Positions 1 through 10,517 of a stretch of 64,000 nt of DNA are shown one piece after another (the stretch's first letter is position 1; the number at the start of each line of letters is the position of its first letter). The notes beneath the pieces are model-generated. The model was not told the origin of the DNA, did not search any database, and worked only from the letters and a program-made list of their open reading frames with translations. The position numbers were made by a program, and so were the translations under genes. Origin of the DNA: Knoxdaviesia capensis (Eukaryota; Ascomycota; Sordariomycetes; Microascales; Gondwanamycetaceae); the NCBI GenBank assembly GCA_001510575.1, contig LNGK01000002.1:1166144-1230143 (forward strand), read 5' to 3'.

Positions 1-3000
1 TACGCAACGTTTCATGCAGGAGTTGGGCATGACCGGGCTGGACTTGACTCTGGGTGGGATGTCCAGCCGCGTGGTTGGTGAAAAGAACCGCGAGTATGTG
101 CTGGTGAAGAATGATGGCGTGGAGGGAGGTTGGGCTCTCGGAGTTGTGAGCAAAGAGAAAGACGTTGGCCAGGTTCATAAACCCATTGATGTCGATTCCC
201 TTCCTGGATACCGGTGGGATGGAGCCCCTAGCATTCTCAAAAAGAAGAAAGCCGGAGATGAGGATGAGGACGACGATGCCGACTTTGAGGACGTGCCTAT
301 CGAAGGCCTCAATCGACTCCCGAAGCCGCGGCCTCGTCCCCAGCTCTCTACATCGTTGCTTGAGGATGTGGACGAGGATGAAGACAGTCTCTTTGTGGGC
401 GGAAACATGAATTTTCCACCTCACACCGTCGTCAGGTCCCACCCCGAGTCACAGATAGAGCTCCAGTCTGAAGAGGAGGCGGATGTCAGTCTGGCTATTG
501 AGTTGTCGCTTAGGGACAACTTGAAGTCTGCTCCTCCTGAAGCTGTTTCTGAAAGTGGGGCTCAGAGCGCTGCACAAGACGACGATGAGTCTACGGAATT
601 CCTAGAGTGGGGACAGCGTGCAGTTACGGAGGCACGACCTATACCGCGGGCAAGCGGTGGAGCACCAGCGCATTTGGTCAACAAACCGGCTACAAAGGCT
701 GTAGCGAACCCGGATTTACAGTCTACGAAGGTCTCGGCTGCGGTGGCAGCAGCTGCCACTGCGGCAGTTACATCTACAGGAGATAAGGATGGGAGTAGCG
801 ATGACAGTGACAGCGATGCCGATCTACAAACTGTGCTGGCTCGCGCGCGCATGATGAAGGTCAAGAACAACGATGCAGCACCATCAGTTGAGAAGACCCC
901 TTCAGCCTTTTCCGGACCTCTGCCATTTCCTTCTCTGGACCTCAGCGCGTTCAAGATCCCTGGTGCTGTCCCTGTTTCACAGCCTACGACATTTTCATCA
1001 AGGCCATTTCCCACAACGACGGGCTCTCCTACGACTCCTAGAAAGGGAAAGAAACCTCAAGAAACCGCGGCCTTTGAAATGGAAGACGATACCGAGATGG
1101 GTGGCTTCATGCCAGAAGAGGATGAAGCGGAGGTCTCCAATAACGAACCAAGGCCCCTGCCACCTTGGCTAAGTGATCATGTCGATATCCGCGAGTCGCT
1201 CAATGAAGTGCGCGAGCGAGAGCGAAAAGAAAACGAGGAGAGTCGGCAACGGAGACTTGCTGAAGAACGATATATGCGCCAGGCAAGGTTGGTGGAGATT
1301 GAGTCGTCGTCTGAGAATGGTGATGATAGCGATGTTGAGATCATTGATCCACCACTGAAAAAGAAATCCCCCGTTGATTCTCCCGCGAAGACGGCTCATG
1401 CTGATGTTCCTCAACCGAGCCAAGCTGAAATCCAGATACCTCCTATGTTGCCGGCTGTGCAGCAAGCCGAGACTCCATTACCACCACCCGAGACCCCTGA
1501 GCCAGCAGAACCTGAAAATGAAGACGTTGATCGGGGACTTGATCGGGGACCTGGTGATGAATCAATGGGCGATGCTCCACAGACCCTGGCTGAGGTGCTA
1601 GTCAGTTCGCCCGAGCCTGACTTTGAAGAAGTTCCAGTTAAAGAAGATGCGGAAGATGTGGATGTCGATGATCAGGAGGCGGTTGACAAACTCCTTTTCG
1701 GCGACGACAGCGATAACGAGAGTGGAAGGACAAGACCAAGCAAGCCTGTGTTTGAGGATAACGACACCACCAGTACCCAAGCAAACAACATTACGGCAAA
1801 CTTCAAAGCTACCAGAAAGAGTGATGACGAAGACGAGTTCAGCGACATCGAGGATGAACAATTGCTGTTGCAATTAGAGCAGGAGGCGCAAGAACACGCA
1901 CGGTTCACCAACGAGCTGAACCAAGCCAGCGCGCTGGATATCGGGCAAGAAAGCTTTGAGGCGGAAATCAAAGCTCTCCGTAGCCAACAGAAGCGCGACC
2001 GCCGTGATGCCGACGAGGTGACCGAGACCATGGTGACCGAATGCCAGGCGCTGTTACAACTGTTCGGGATTCCGTATATCACAGCGCCGATGGAGGCGGA
2101 AGCGCAGTGTGCGGAGCTCGTGCGCATCGGGCTGGTCGACGGCATTGTCACGGACGATTCGGATACGTTCCTGTTTGGCGGCACGCGCGTGTACAAGAAC
2201 ATGTTCAACAGTAACAAATTCGTCGAGTGCTATCTTGCGGCGGATTTGGAGAAGGAACTGTCGCTGTCGCGCGAGCAGCTGATTGCGCTGGCGCAGCTTC
2301 TGGGATCCGACTACACCGAGGGCGTGCCGGGCGTCGGCCCTGTCACGGCGGTGGAGATTCTGTCGGAGTTCCCGGGCGCGGAAGGACTGTCGGATTTCCG
2401 AGACTGGTGGCAGGCGGTGCAGACGGGGATGCGGCCGCACGAGGCCGACTCGTCGGTGCCATTCCGGCGCAAATTCCGCAAAGCGAATGCGACGAAGCTG
2501 TTCCTGCCGCCCGGGTTCCCCAGCCCGGCGGTGGGCGACGCGTACATGCACCCCGAAGTCGACAGTTCGGCGGAGCAGTTCCAGTGGGGGGTGCCGGACC
2601 TGGACGGGCTGCGGCGGTTCCTGTCGGCGACGGTGGGGTGGGGCCAGGAGCACACGGACGAGGTGCTAGTGCCGGTGGTCAAGGACCTGAACCGCCGGGA
2701 TATCGAGGGCACACAGACGAACATTACCCGGTACTTTACTGGTGCTGTCGGTGCTGGCGCGGCGGCGGCCTCGGGGTCGGAGATGGCGGGCGCGGAGGGA
2801 TTCGCGCCGCGCAATCGGGGCCGGGCTGCGGCGGGCGGGACGGGGAGCAGCAAGCGGATGGCGCAGGCAGTACAAAAATTGCGGCAGCAGCGTGGTGGTG
2901 GAGGAGGAGGAGGAGCAAGCAGACAAGAACAACAACAAAACCAAGGCAGTGGGACAGAAGCTGACTCAACACGCGATGACGGCCAGACGGGCAGCGTCAG

Positions 3001-3340
3001 CAGCAAGGATGCAGCTGTCGGGACGAAGTTAAGCGCGAGAGCGACGAAGAAGAGGGCGAGCAACAACGCGAGCGCGAATGTAACTACAGGCCCGCCGCCC
3101 AGCGGTGGTAGTGGTGGGGCTAACCAGGCCCGGAAGCGGGCCCGTGGGTCGACAAAGCAGGGAAGGGGTGGCGGCAAGGGGAGGAAGACAGGTTCTGGAA
3201 GGGCGCGGAACGATGATGAAGCAGACAACGAAGCAGACGAAGCAGAGGATGGTGGTGGGAACGATGGTGGAACTGCGTCGGGCTCGGAGTTTGAGGATGT
3301 CGATGCTGCGCGGCGCACGAGGAGGAAAAGACGGACATAG
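1..3340 (+). CDS. rad13: DNA-repair structure-specific endonuclease Rad13/XPG, C-terminal part (5' end outside window)
   Basis: The reading frame is already open at base 2 and runs to a TAG at 3338-3340, so the N-terminal XPG domain lies to the left of the window. After a long acidic, low-complexity spacer (about the first 640 visible residues) comes a clear XPG internal domain. It has the acidic pair in MEAEAQCAEL, the metal-binding aspartates of VTDDSDTFLFG, LGSDYTEG, and a helix-hairpin-helix GVPGVGPVTAVEIL. The family cuts DNA 3' to bubbles during nucleotide excision repair. Two short motifs look functional: an EEEADVSLAIELSL ubiquitin-interacting-like helix near residue 155, and QTNITRYF after the nuclease core, which fits a PCNA-binding box (QxxIxxYF). 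The tail is Gly/Ser-rich and ends in a basic RRTRRKRR cluster, probably a nuclear localisation signal. The long opposite-strand frames here are shadows of GC-rich codon use. Confidence 0.93.
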   Translation, partial: TQRFMQELGMTGLDLTLGGMSSRVVGEKNREYVLVKNDGVEGGWALGVVSKEKDVGQVHKPIDVDSLPGYRWDGAPSILKKKKAGDEDEDDDADFEDVPIEGLNRLPKPRPRPQLSTSLLEDVDEDEDSLFVGGNMNFPPHTVVRSHPESQIELQSEEEADVSLAIELSLRDNLKSAPPEAVSESGAQSAAQDDDESTEFLEWGQRAVTEARPIPRASGGAPAHLVNKPATKAVANPDLQSTKVSAAVAAAATAAVTSTGDKDGSSDDSDSDADLQTVLARARMMKVKNNDAAPSVEKTPSAFSGPLPFPSLDLSAFKIPGAVPVSQPTTFSSRPFPTTTGSPTTPRKGKKPQETAAFEMEDDTEMGGFMPEEDEAEVSNNEPRPLPPWLSDHVDIRESLNEVRERERKENEESRQRRLAEERYMRQARLVEIESSSENGDDSDVEIIDPPLKKKSPVDSPAKTAHADVPQPSQAEIQIPPMLPAVQQAETPLPPPETPEPAEPENEDVDRGLDRGPGDESMGDAPQTLAEVLVSSPEPDFEEVPVKEDAEDVDVDDQEAVDKLLFGDDSDNESGRTRPSKPVFEDNDTTSTQANNITANFKATRKSDDEDEFSDIEDEQLLLQLEQEAQEHARFTNELNQASALDIGQESFEAEIKALRSQQKRDRRDADEVTETMVTECQALLQLFGIPYITAPMEAEAQCAELVRIGLVDGIVTDDSDTFLFGGTRVYKNMFNSNKFVECYLAADLEKELSLSREQLIALAQLLGSDYTEGVPGVGPVTAVEILSEFPGAEGLSDFRDWWQAVQTGMRPHEADSSVPFRRKFRKANATKLFLPPGFPSPAVGDAYMHPEVDSSAEQFQWGVPDLDGLRRFLSATVGWGQEHTDEVLVPVVKDLNRRDIEGTQTNITRYFTGAVGAGAAAASGSEMAGAEGFAPRNRGRAAAGGTGSSKRMAQAVQKLRQQRGGGGGGGASRQEQQQNQGSGTEADSTRDDGQTGSVSSKDAAVGTKLSARATKKRASNNASANVTTGPPPSGGSGGANQARKRARGSTKQGRGGGKGRKTGSGRARNDDEADNEADEAEDGGGNDGGTASGSEFEDVDAARRTRRKRRT

Positions 3341-4631
3341 GAAAACTGGGAGTTTTTGAGCATATTTTTCGCAGCGGCTGTTCCCCGCGCGGCTTCGGAG
3401 AAGATCCCGGGATCTGAGGCTCGGCGGCTTATGTAACGGCGATGACTTACGCGGGAGGCCTCCTTGTTCTCGTTTCCGGGGGTTTCAAAGCCGACAACCG
3501 AGACCGAGGGCGGGAACGAAGGGATATACGATGTGTTTGTGGGTGTTGCTGTGAACGTGAATGCGAGACAGTGTGTCTAAGTGAGGCCACAGTGAACAGC
3601 GTGAGAATGAATGAGCTCGTGTCGCTGAAATTATCTGGAATTGCTCTGGGAATCTCCAGATCGGACCTCGATCACCTGTGGGAAATGGCGCGAGGTTAGC
3701 AGCCACGCTCGTGCGAGTGTGACTTAAAATACACGCACGGTGTTATGTTGAAGCGGACTTTGAAGATATGGCGCACGTGGTTCTCGGTGGGCGGGCGGGA
3801 TACTAGATGGCACAACCGCGCGTCAGAAACTGCTGCTCCCTTTATGGGGAGGACGTACCGCGCGGCTATTGTGGAACCCCCCAAAAGTTGGGAAGCTCAC
3901 CAGCGGGAGAGCGCGCGACGTGGACCAGACTTGCATGCACACTGCCGCTTGAGAAGAGAAGGCGATGGTATCATGATAGCACCGGACATGTTATAGCTAC
4001 CTCGGCCACTGCGCGTCTATTCCTCCCGCATGGAACATCCTGAGAGCCTTCTCCGCGACAATAATCAGGCGAGCTCGGTGAAAGGGCGGCGCGCGCGCCG
4101 AACCGTTCCTATTTGGTTTGTGTGTCTTTCCTCTTCCCGCGCGCATCTCACGCCCAAGAATGTCAATCTCGACCCGCCCGGATTTTATTCTTGGCGCGAG
4201 ACTTACAAGCACACGCGGGAAGAAAAAGCCTCTTTTTTCCCTTTTTCTTTTCTTTTCTTCTTCTTCTTAACGGGCCATAGACCTCGTAATCTGCAATGCC
4301 TGGGATTTTCCGTTCCTTTTCTCGTCCTCTTCTTCACATTGTATTACGTCTTCCGTTTCATTCCATTTGTTCTATTTGGGTGTAATCCTCCAGTTCTCCC
4401 AATTTATCAGCATCGGCAACCTCGGACTCGGATGTGCTTGGTTTATCCGTCTTCGTCACCGTTTTCAATATCGCCGCTGTTCCTCGCTTGCACGAACTCG
4501 CCGCGCGCAAACCAAACAATTGTCGCAAACGGAAGTGTCCCTGCTGCACCTCATTGATCGCGGCGCCTCTATTCTCTTCTCTGCATTACAACTGCCTAAA
4601 ACGGCAGAGAGCCACAAGTCAGCCTAACATC
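3341..4631. other. Intergenic: rad13 3' flank and NmrA-like gene promoter/leader
   Basis: No convincing gene is visible. The left half must carry the rad13 terminator. From about 4230 the plus strand becomes strongly pyrimidine-rich (runs of TTTTCTTTTC and CTTCTTCTT), as often seen upstream of transcription starts in filamentous fungi. The open frame of the next gene extends upstream to an ATG at 4434, but that part reads as Cys/Pro-rich non-conserved sequence and is probably leader. Confidence 0.5.
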
Positions 4632-5923
4632 ATGATGAACGAGTATATTATGGGCCGTCTCCAGCAGGCTTCGCGCCGTGGACTCAACCTGTCTTCAACC
4701 AAACGCTCATTCTCATCAGCTTCACTTCTTTCGTCGTCGTCTTCAATTCCCAGAACTTCCCCCCTTAGACTCCTAGCTTCAGCCTCCACATCTGCATCTC
4801 TACGCTCCCAATCCTACAACTCCCCCGTGCGTTTTTCATACTACTCCACCATGTCCGCTAAGAAAGTCCTCACCGTGTTCGGCGCCACCGGCAACCAGGG
4901 CGGCTCAGTCGTCGACATCTTCCTGTCGCAGCCACAGCTCCGTGACGCCTGGACCGTGCGCGCCATCACCCGCAACGCCGCCGGCGCCTCTGCCCAGAAG
5001 CTCAAGGAGCGCGGTGCCGAGGTCGTGGCCGCCGACTGCGATGACCCTGCTAGTCTCGATGCCGCTATGGCCGGCGCTGACGTTGTCTTCGCCAACACCA
5101 ACTACTGGGCCTATATGGACATGGACCGCGAGATCAAGCAGGGCAAGAACCTGGCGGATGCGGCCGTGAAGAACGGCGTTGGCCATTTTATCTGGAGTTC
5201 TTTGCTCTCTGTTATAAAGAGTAAGTCATCAAACAATCTTGATTCCTTTTTAGACTTGGAACGTTCATTCCACTCCATTATGACGTCTAGCGCTAACCAT
5301 CCTACTCTAAACACCTAGACAGCAAAGGCAACTTGAAGCACGTGTACCACTTCGACAGCAAGGCCGAAGTGGAGGAATACGTGCGCACGCTGCCGCTGAA
5401 GGCCAGCTTCTTCCTGCCCGGCTGCTACATGTCGAACCTGCCCGGGGGCGACTTCCGTGAGAGGGCCATCAAGGAGAACGGCCCGAAGCAGTGGGTGCTC
5501 AGCCTGCCGATGAGCCCCAGCACCAAGATCCCGCTGTTTGACGCCGCCGCTGACACCGGCAAGTTCGTCAAGGCCATGGTGCTGCACCGCGACTCGCTGG
5601 CTGGCAAACAAGTGCTCGGCGCCGGCCACTACTACACCATCCCCGAGGTCATCGCCACCTTCAAGAAGCTGTTCCCCGAGGCCGGCAAGACCGCCGAATT
5701 CGTCCAGATGCCCGATGACCAGTACACCGCCGCCCTCATGGCCGCTGGCCTGCCCGAGTTCGGCGCGGTCGAGCTGCTCGAGAACATGCAGCTGTGCGAC
5801 CGCTTCGGATACTACTTCGGCGCCGAGCTGGATGAGTCTGTCGCCCTGCTGGACAAGTCGGATAAGATCACCTCGCTTGAGGAGCACTTCCGGAACGCCC
5901 CCGCGTTTGCTAGCCTGAAGTAG
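4632..5923 (+). CDS. NmrA-like NAD(P)-binding protein with putative mitochondrial presequence
   Basis: Exons are 4632-5220 and 5319-5923 (397 aa). The 98-nt intron has a GTAAGT donor, a GCTAAC branch near 5292 and a TAG acceptor, and splicing restores the family sequence VIKNSKGNLKHVYHFDSK. The core starts at Met 74 (base 4851, context CCACCATGTC) with a Rossmann motif GATGNQGG (residues 84-91), then the atypical short-chain-dehydrogenase layout of NmrA and HSCARG proteins. These bind NAD(P) as redox sensors and often lack a catalytic YxxxK. NmrA itself is a nitrogen-metabolite repressor that binds GATA factor AreA, but many paralogues have other roles, so I give no symbol. Residues 1-73 are rich in Ser, Arg and Leu without acidic residues apart from Glu 4, and include an RFSYYST motif like a mitochondrial processing site. 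Use of the 4851 ATG instead would give a 324-aa cytosolic form. Confidence 0.85.
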
Positions 5924-6303
5924 GATTCTCCGCTGTGCTATGTGTTTGGACTAGGAGTCACTGGCCTCTACGGTTGGTGTACTAGACACCTGTGTAATTA
6001 TTAGTCAAAAAAATTTGAATTTACAACTGCTCACTGATGTATATATAAAAACCTTCCTGTTGGTGAAGCACCTGCAGGTACACTCTCGCTGTGTTCAAAC
6101 ATGGCATGTCATCCACTTAAGTGCATAACCCTTTACATGCATACGCATCGCTCTGGAAAGAGCGACCAACACCTTCCTGCCTTTTGCTGGCATGCACATG
6201 TCAACAGACGCCGTAACGGCGCTTAAAACCCGACCTCGACACCCGATGCACGAACATTGATCACAGGTATTTTTCAGAACAAAAAACTGTAGGGGCAAGG
6301 AAA

Positions 6304-6344
<41 letters not shown>

Positions 6345-6709
6345 CGGAGTTATATTGAAATATTGATACTCTCTAACTCTCTCCCATGCTCTATATAGCA
6401 TTATCTCTGATTCTGTCCCCTCTACGATTTGCATGCTCGTATATTTCCTCAAACGATTATAAAGTGAGATAGGTGAGACCAAGGGGGAGACTGATATTAC
6501 TTCAGCGCCCATCCGAAGTAGTATATGGCCCACCGTTCGCCTCATCTGTCCGCATCGAGAAATATGTAGGCAGCATTTCATTGATACCTCCGCTAAATCT
6601 GTCAGTCTTGACACAAACGCAATCACTTTACCCGGAGAACACTTGCAAGCTAACACTCCTTCAAGAAAACAACAACTCGAACTTCTCAGAGCTGCCTGCT
6701 CACCCCCAG
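5924..6709. other. Intergenic, convergent 3' ends of NmrA-like gene and qutR
   Basis: Contains the 3' regions of two converging genes and a TA microsatellite at 6309-6341. The left part is AT-rich with possible polyadenylation context (AAAAAAATTTGAATTT near 6007). No gene seen. Confidence 0.5.
6309..6341. repeat. (TA)n microsatellite
   Basis: Sixteen perfect TA dinucleotides plus one T, in the converging 3' flanks of the NmrA-like gene and qutR. Confidence 0.95.
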
Positions 6710-9388
6710 TTAGACTTTGAGACGCCCGCATTGGTCAAACTGCGGCTTCTCTTCCTCCGGCTCTAAAATCTTCACCTGGTTGGGATAGGCGTTGGATATC
6801 GCCCGGCTCATGACGCGGCGGGGAGCGCGGCGGCCGGTGAACAGCTCAAACTGCGCGTAGCCCTGTTCCGGGAGCAGATCCAGCCCGTCCATGGTAACCC
6901 AGCCACGGTCGGCCTCGCGACGGCCCTGCTTGAGCAGAGGCGTGTCGGGGGAGAGGTACGCCAGCTCCATGAGCACGCCGCCGGTCTTGCTTTCCAGCCA
7001 GGCCTCGGGGACGGTGAACATGGCCGCCGGCGCGCCGTTGATGGCATTGGTGGGAATGCAGGAGATGATGATGGTTGGCGCATGAAACTCCGGAGGGAGA
7101 TGCTCCTCGCGGGACTCCAGGATGCGAAAGTCCACGTCCATGTCCGCATCTGGGATCCCGAGAGACCTGTCGTCACGACGCAGGATTCCATTGAAATGAG
7201 CTACCATGTCTCTGGCATGCGCTAGGGTGCGGTTGTACACAATGAGGTGTTTGACGCCAAGATGCAGCATGGCATACACTGCGGCATGGGCCATTCCGCC
7301 AGCGCCAATGATCAAAGCCGTCGTCTGCTTGGGCTGCACAGCATTTGCTGGAGAAAGGCCCCGTTGAACACAGGCCCAGATTCCCACCCAATCGGTATTT
7401 TCTCCGTATAGGGCCAGAACCGGGCCGGAATGGTTAGTTTCCCGAATCAGGCTGGCCATGTCTGGAAGCGAGTTGTCCGGGTTCAGCTGGCGCACAGGAA
7501 TTACCGTGTTCACAGCGCCAATGGCAGTTGCATGCTGGCTGCACGTGTGAAGCAGACTCATGACGTCCTTCTTGAACGGTAGGCCGACCGAGGCACCTCC
7601 AAAGTCGGACCTGAACATCAGATGCCGCAGGTAATTCTTGTCGTTGATGGAGATAGCACTGTACTCATGCTGCATTCCGCAAGCCCTGAAAGCAGCATTG
7701 TGCATACCGGGGGACAGACTGAGTTTAACGTCGGCGCCAAACACGTACAGGTTGAGCCGCTCACGAAAGAACGACGCGTGGAGGGCATTCGTGGCATCGC
7801 GGGCGGTGATGGACGGCGTGGGTGAAGCGTGGAACTGCGAGAACATGTTGGGTGAGTGCTCGGAGTAGACTGACGTGAGAATATCGTTGAAGCAAGCCGA
7901 CGACCGTCCTAGATCGCCAGTATTGTAAGCAATGATGGAGGGCGCATTATCGTCCCTGATCGAGGACATGTAGGTGCGGAACTTGGCAACCTCCAGGTTG
8001 TCGTCCATCGTCAGCGCGGGACGGAGCATGCGCACTATTTTGCACCCAGCGTCACGGGCTCTCTGGTAAGATTCAATCCACACATGAGAGTCCCAGGGTG
8101 GGGGGCTTTTGTCCAAGTTGACATGTCCCATGATTTCCGATTTTCTCTTCGCCCGGAGGATATCGGGAATGAAATGGAAGGGGACGCGAAGATCAACTGT
8201 GACCATTTCTGGGGCCAGCCTTAGTCCATGCTGCACAAAGGCGATATAGCGACCGATGATATCCCTATCGTACAGGATTCCCGCTTCAAAGACCGGGAAG
8301 ACTACATGGATAATGATGGGGATGACAGTCTTGCGACGAATGTCGCCCATGATCCTCGACATGTCGGTGGCAATGACTTGGTCGACAGCGGCACTGCCCG
8401 TTCCCAGCCCCAGAGTATCTACAACCAGCTCAATTGCATCTGCGCCAGCCTCTAGATCTCGAATGTCGACGCCGTCACGAAGCATGGCCGACATCAGAAC
8501 GGTCAGGACATAAGTGAAGGTTCGCTTGGGTATCGGAACTGCTGCCAGCGGGAACGCTGTCTTCATATCTCGCAGGGTTCCAGCGGGATAAATCAGTGAA
8601 AGATAGCTGAGAAAATGGCTCTCGGTGCGCTTGAGCGCAAGGTACGACGTCTGAGCGTGGGGAGGTTGCTTGACGCCCCGTCCTCGGGGAGAACCCGAAG
8701 TTGTCGGAGGTGGTTGCTCGTTGTCGAGCTTCTCGGAGACGTTGAAAAACTCGTAGCTGGAGCAGGAACGGAACATGGCGGCGCCGATCGAAACAAGAGT
8801 CTCCATCTTTTCCTTGTCTTTGGCCCCGACGTGCTTCATGATGGAGGATGCGTCGCGAAGCACATGGACCACAGGATTCCTCGTGGCGAAGGAGCGGATG
8901 CGATCGAGAACGCGCGTATCCATCCATGTGCTGATGATAACAGCATTGTTGGGATGTTGGCTTAGAACCTCGTCGAGGATCTCGTACTGCTTGTCATGGC
9001 ATTTTTGGGGGCCGAAACGCTGCTTGTATGTAAGACTGGAGATGCTGGTCTGTTGTCGAAAGAAGTCCTCGGCGTCAATGACTCGCCGGCCCAGAGCAGT
9101 GGCGGCGATGATAGCCAGAGTTGACTTTCCGGAGCCCCGGATACCGATGAGCAGAAGGGAAGCCCTTGAATCGAAGTGGGACGTGACGGTGGTGGTCAGC
9201 AGAGGCGGGACGGTGTTGCCGAACATCGGCGTGGCTCCTGGAGAAGAGGAAGATACCGAGACCTGGCTGCCGGGAGGGCTGCCCACATAGGCGGGGGGAG
9301 AAGAGGCGTGCTTTTTGCAGCCATATTCCCTGATGGGGACATTGGTGGCCGTCATGGTGGAGAAGAATGGGCGCTTCACTCCAGCCAT
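6710..9388 (-). CDS. qutR: Quinate pathway repressor protein QutR (qa-1S type), AROM-derived
   Basis: A single uninterrupted frame encodes 892 aa. The order of domains matches the last three domains of the pentafunctional AROM protein: a shikimate-kinase-like domain with P-loop GIRGSGKST (residues 82-90), a type I 3-dehydroquinase-like domain (about 270-500) and a shikimate-dehydrogenase-like domain (about 560-892, SLSPGMHN and GAGGMAHA nucleotide motif). This is the known architecture of QutR/QA-1S, the repressor that holds the activator QutA/QA-1F inactive until quinate or a pathway intermediate is present. In the dehydroquinase-like part the segment normally containing the Schiff-base lysine (VIKF) reads KIVRML, so lysine appears replaced by arginine, in keeping with a regulatory rather than catalytic role. 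The first 60 residues are non-conserved and Ser/Pro-rich. It is divergent from qutA. Length is close to the roughly 900 aa usual for the family. Confidence 0.9.
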   Translation of the reverse strand: MAGVKRPFFSTMTATNVPIREYGCKKHASSPPAYVGSPPGSQVSVSSSSPGATPMFGNTVPPLLTTTVTSHFDSRASLLLIGIRGSGKSTLAIIAATALGRRVIDAEDFFRQQTSISSLTYKQRFGPQKCHDKQYEILDEVLSQHPNNAVIISTWMDTRVLDRIRSFATRNPVVHVLRDASSIMKHVGAKDKEKMETLVSIGAAMFRSCSSYEFFNVSEKLDNEQPPPTTSGSPRGRGVKQPPHAQTSYLALKRTESHFLSYLSLIYPAGTLRDMKTAFPLAAVPIPKRTFTYVLTVLMSAMLRDGVDIRDLEAGADAIELVVDTLGLGTGSAAVDQVIATDMSRIMGDIRRKTVIPIIIHVVFPVFEAGILYDRDIIGRYIAFVQHGLRLAPEMVTVDLRVPFHFIPDILRAKRKSEIMGHVNLDKSPPPWDSHVWIESYQRARDAGCKIVRMLRPALTMDDNLEVAKFRTYMSSIRDDNAPSIIAYNTGDLGRSSACFNDILTSVYSEHSPNMFSQFHASPTPSITARDATNALHASFFRERLNLYVFGADVKLSLSPGMHNAAFRACGMQHEYSAISINDKNYLRHLMFRSDFGGASVGLPFKKDVMSLLHTCSQHATAIGAVNTVIPVRQLNPDNSLPDMASLIRETNHSGPVLALYGENTDWVGIWACVQRGLSPANAVQPKQTTALIIGAGGMAHAAVYAMLHLGVKHLIVYNRTLAHARDMVAHFNGILRRDDRSLGIPDADMDVDFRILESREEHLPPEFHAPTIIISCIPTNAINGAPAAMFTVPEAWLESKTGGVLMELAYLSPDTPLLKQGRREADRGWVTMDGLDLLPEQGYAQFELFTGRRAPRRVMSRAISNAYPNQVKILEPEEEKPQFDQCGRLKV

Positions 9389-10501
9389 AATAACGGAAGG
9401 ACGACGTTTTATGTCAAAAGGTTGGATGCGGTCAGATGCCGCAGAAAAGACAATGATGAAGAAAGCAAGATAGAAGAAAGGGGACTTTATGGCTCAAAAT
9501 GCAGTGAGTGGCCAAAAAGTCAACCTTGGAAAGTGTGGAGGTTGCCTTTGCAAGCAAAGAAACATTATAGAAGTCGAAATTTGGATAGATTTCACACAGA
9601 TAGAAGTAATCCCAGATAGAGATTACACAGAGAAGGACACAGAAAGCTGAATAGAGTCAAGTTTCGCCTGGGTGTGTTGGCTGATATCTGTAGAGAAAGG
9701 AAGATGGGCAGAGGAAAGGTCGCGATGTCCACTCGACCAGGTCGGGAGAAAACGCGGAGATAGGCAGATGATGTATCAGATGTTTCGGAAGACAAAATGG
9801 ATTCAGGACACGGCGGACAGAGCAACAAACAAACGTGCGAGGAGCGGGAAATCAGGAAGAGGACAGAAGGAGAACTTGGAGGTTTGAAGGGAGAACCGAG
9901 TCAGAAATGAGCCGGGAGTCTGGGAAGGGGGGGGAAGCCGCTGTTTGATACTGCCCAGCCCTTCAAGTGATACCCAGACAAAAGGACTGACGAAATTGCT
10001 AGAATGAGGCAGCCGAAATACGTGTTCAGTTCAATGATACTCGAAATTGATTGCGTGATGATTATGTTGCACGTCGAGAATCTGGGAGGAGGAAAAAGGA
10101 AGCGCGGATAAACGAATATGATAAAGAAACCGGCAGGCAAGAGCAGATCTCGGGTGCGCCTTCCTGGGTAAATGTTCAAGACGTTGAAGCAAGGTTTAGC
10201 GTAACTGTGCTTAGGAAGGAACAATCTTTGCTACCTACTACTTGTGGAAGGACCGCTCTTTCCGTTACAAAGGGGGGTGGCTATAGATAAGAAGAAGGAG
10301 ACGAGCAAACGGAGGACGAAAACCGGGGACGAAGACTTGGTGGGACGTTGCGCAAGAAGAGAAGGAATTTCTTTTTTTGGTTAAAAATTGTGAATCATAC
10401 CTGCAGGGAGATTTCTGCCCAAACCATGAGGAAAAGCGAGAAAAAAGCAATATTATTATATTTTCCATCACTATCTCTCCAGCCGTACGCCTCGTTTGTT
10501 A

Positions 10502-10517
10502 GGATAAACATTCAACC
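10502..10517. promoter_or_regulatory. Imperfect QutA/QA-1F-like binding site
   Basis: GGATAAACATTCAACC agrees with the consensus recalled for Neurospora QA-1F (GGRTAARYRYTTATCC) at 14 of 16 positions. It lies between the divergent qutR and qutA genes, where autoregulation would be expected. The match is inferred by eye. Confidence 0.3.

Noticed and set aside
2311..3363. 350-codon minus-strand frame opposite rad13
   Set aside because: Pro/Ser/Ala-rich shadow of the low-complexity Rad13 tail.
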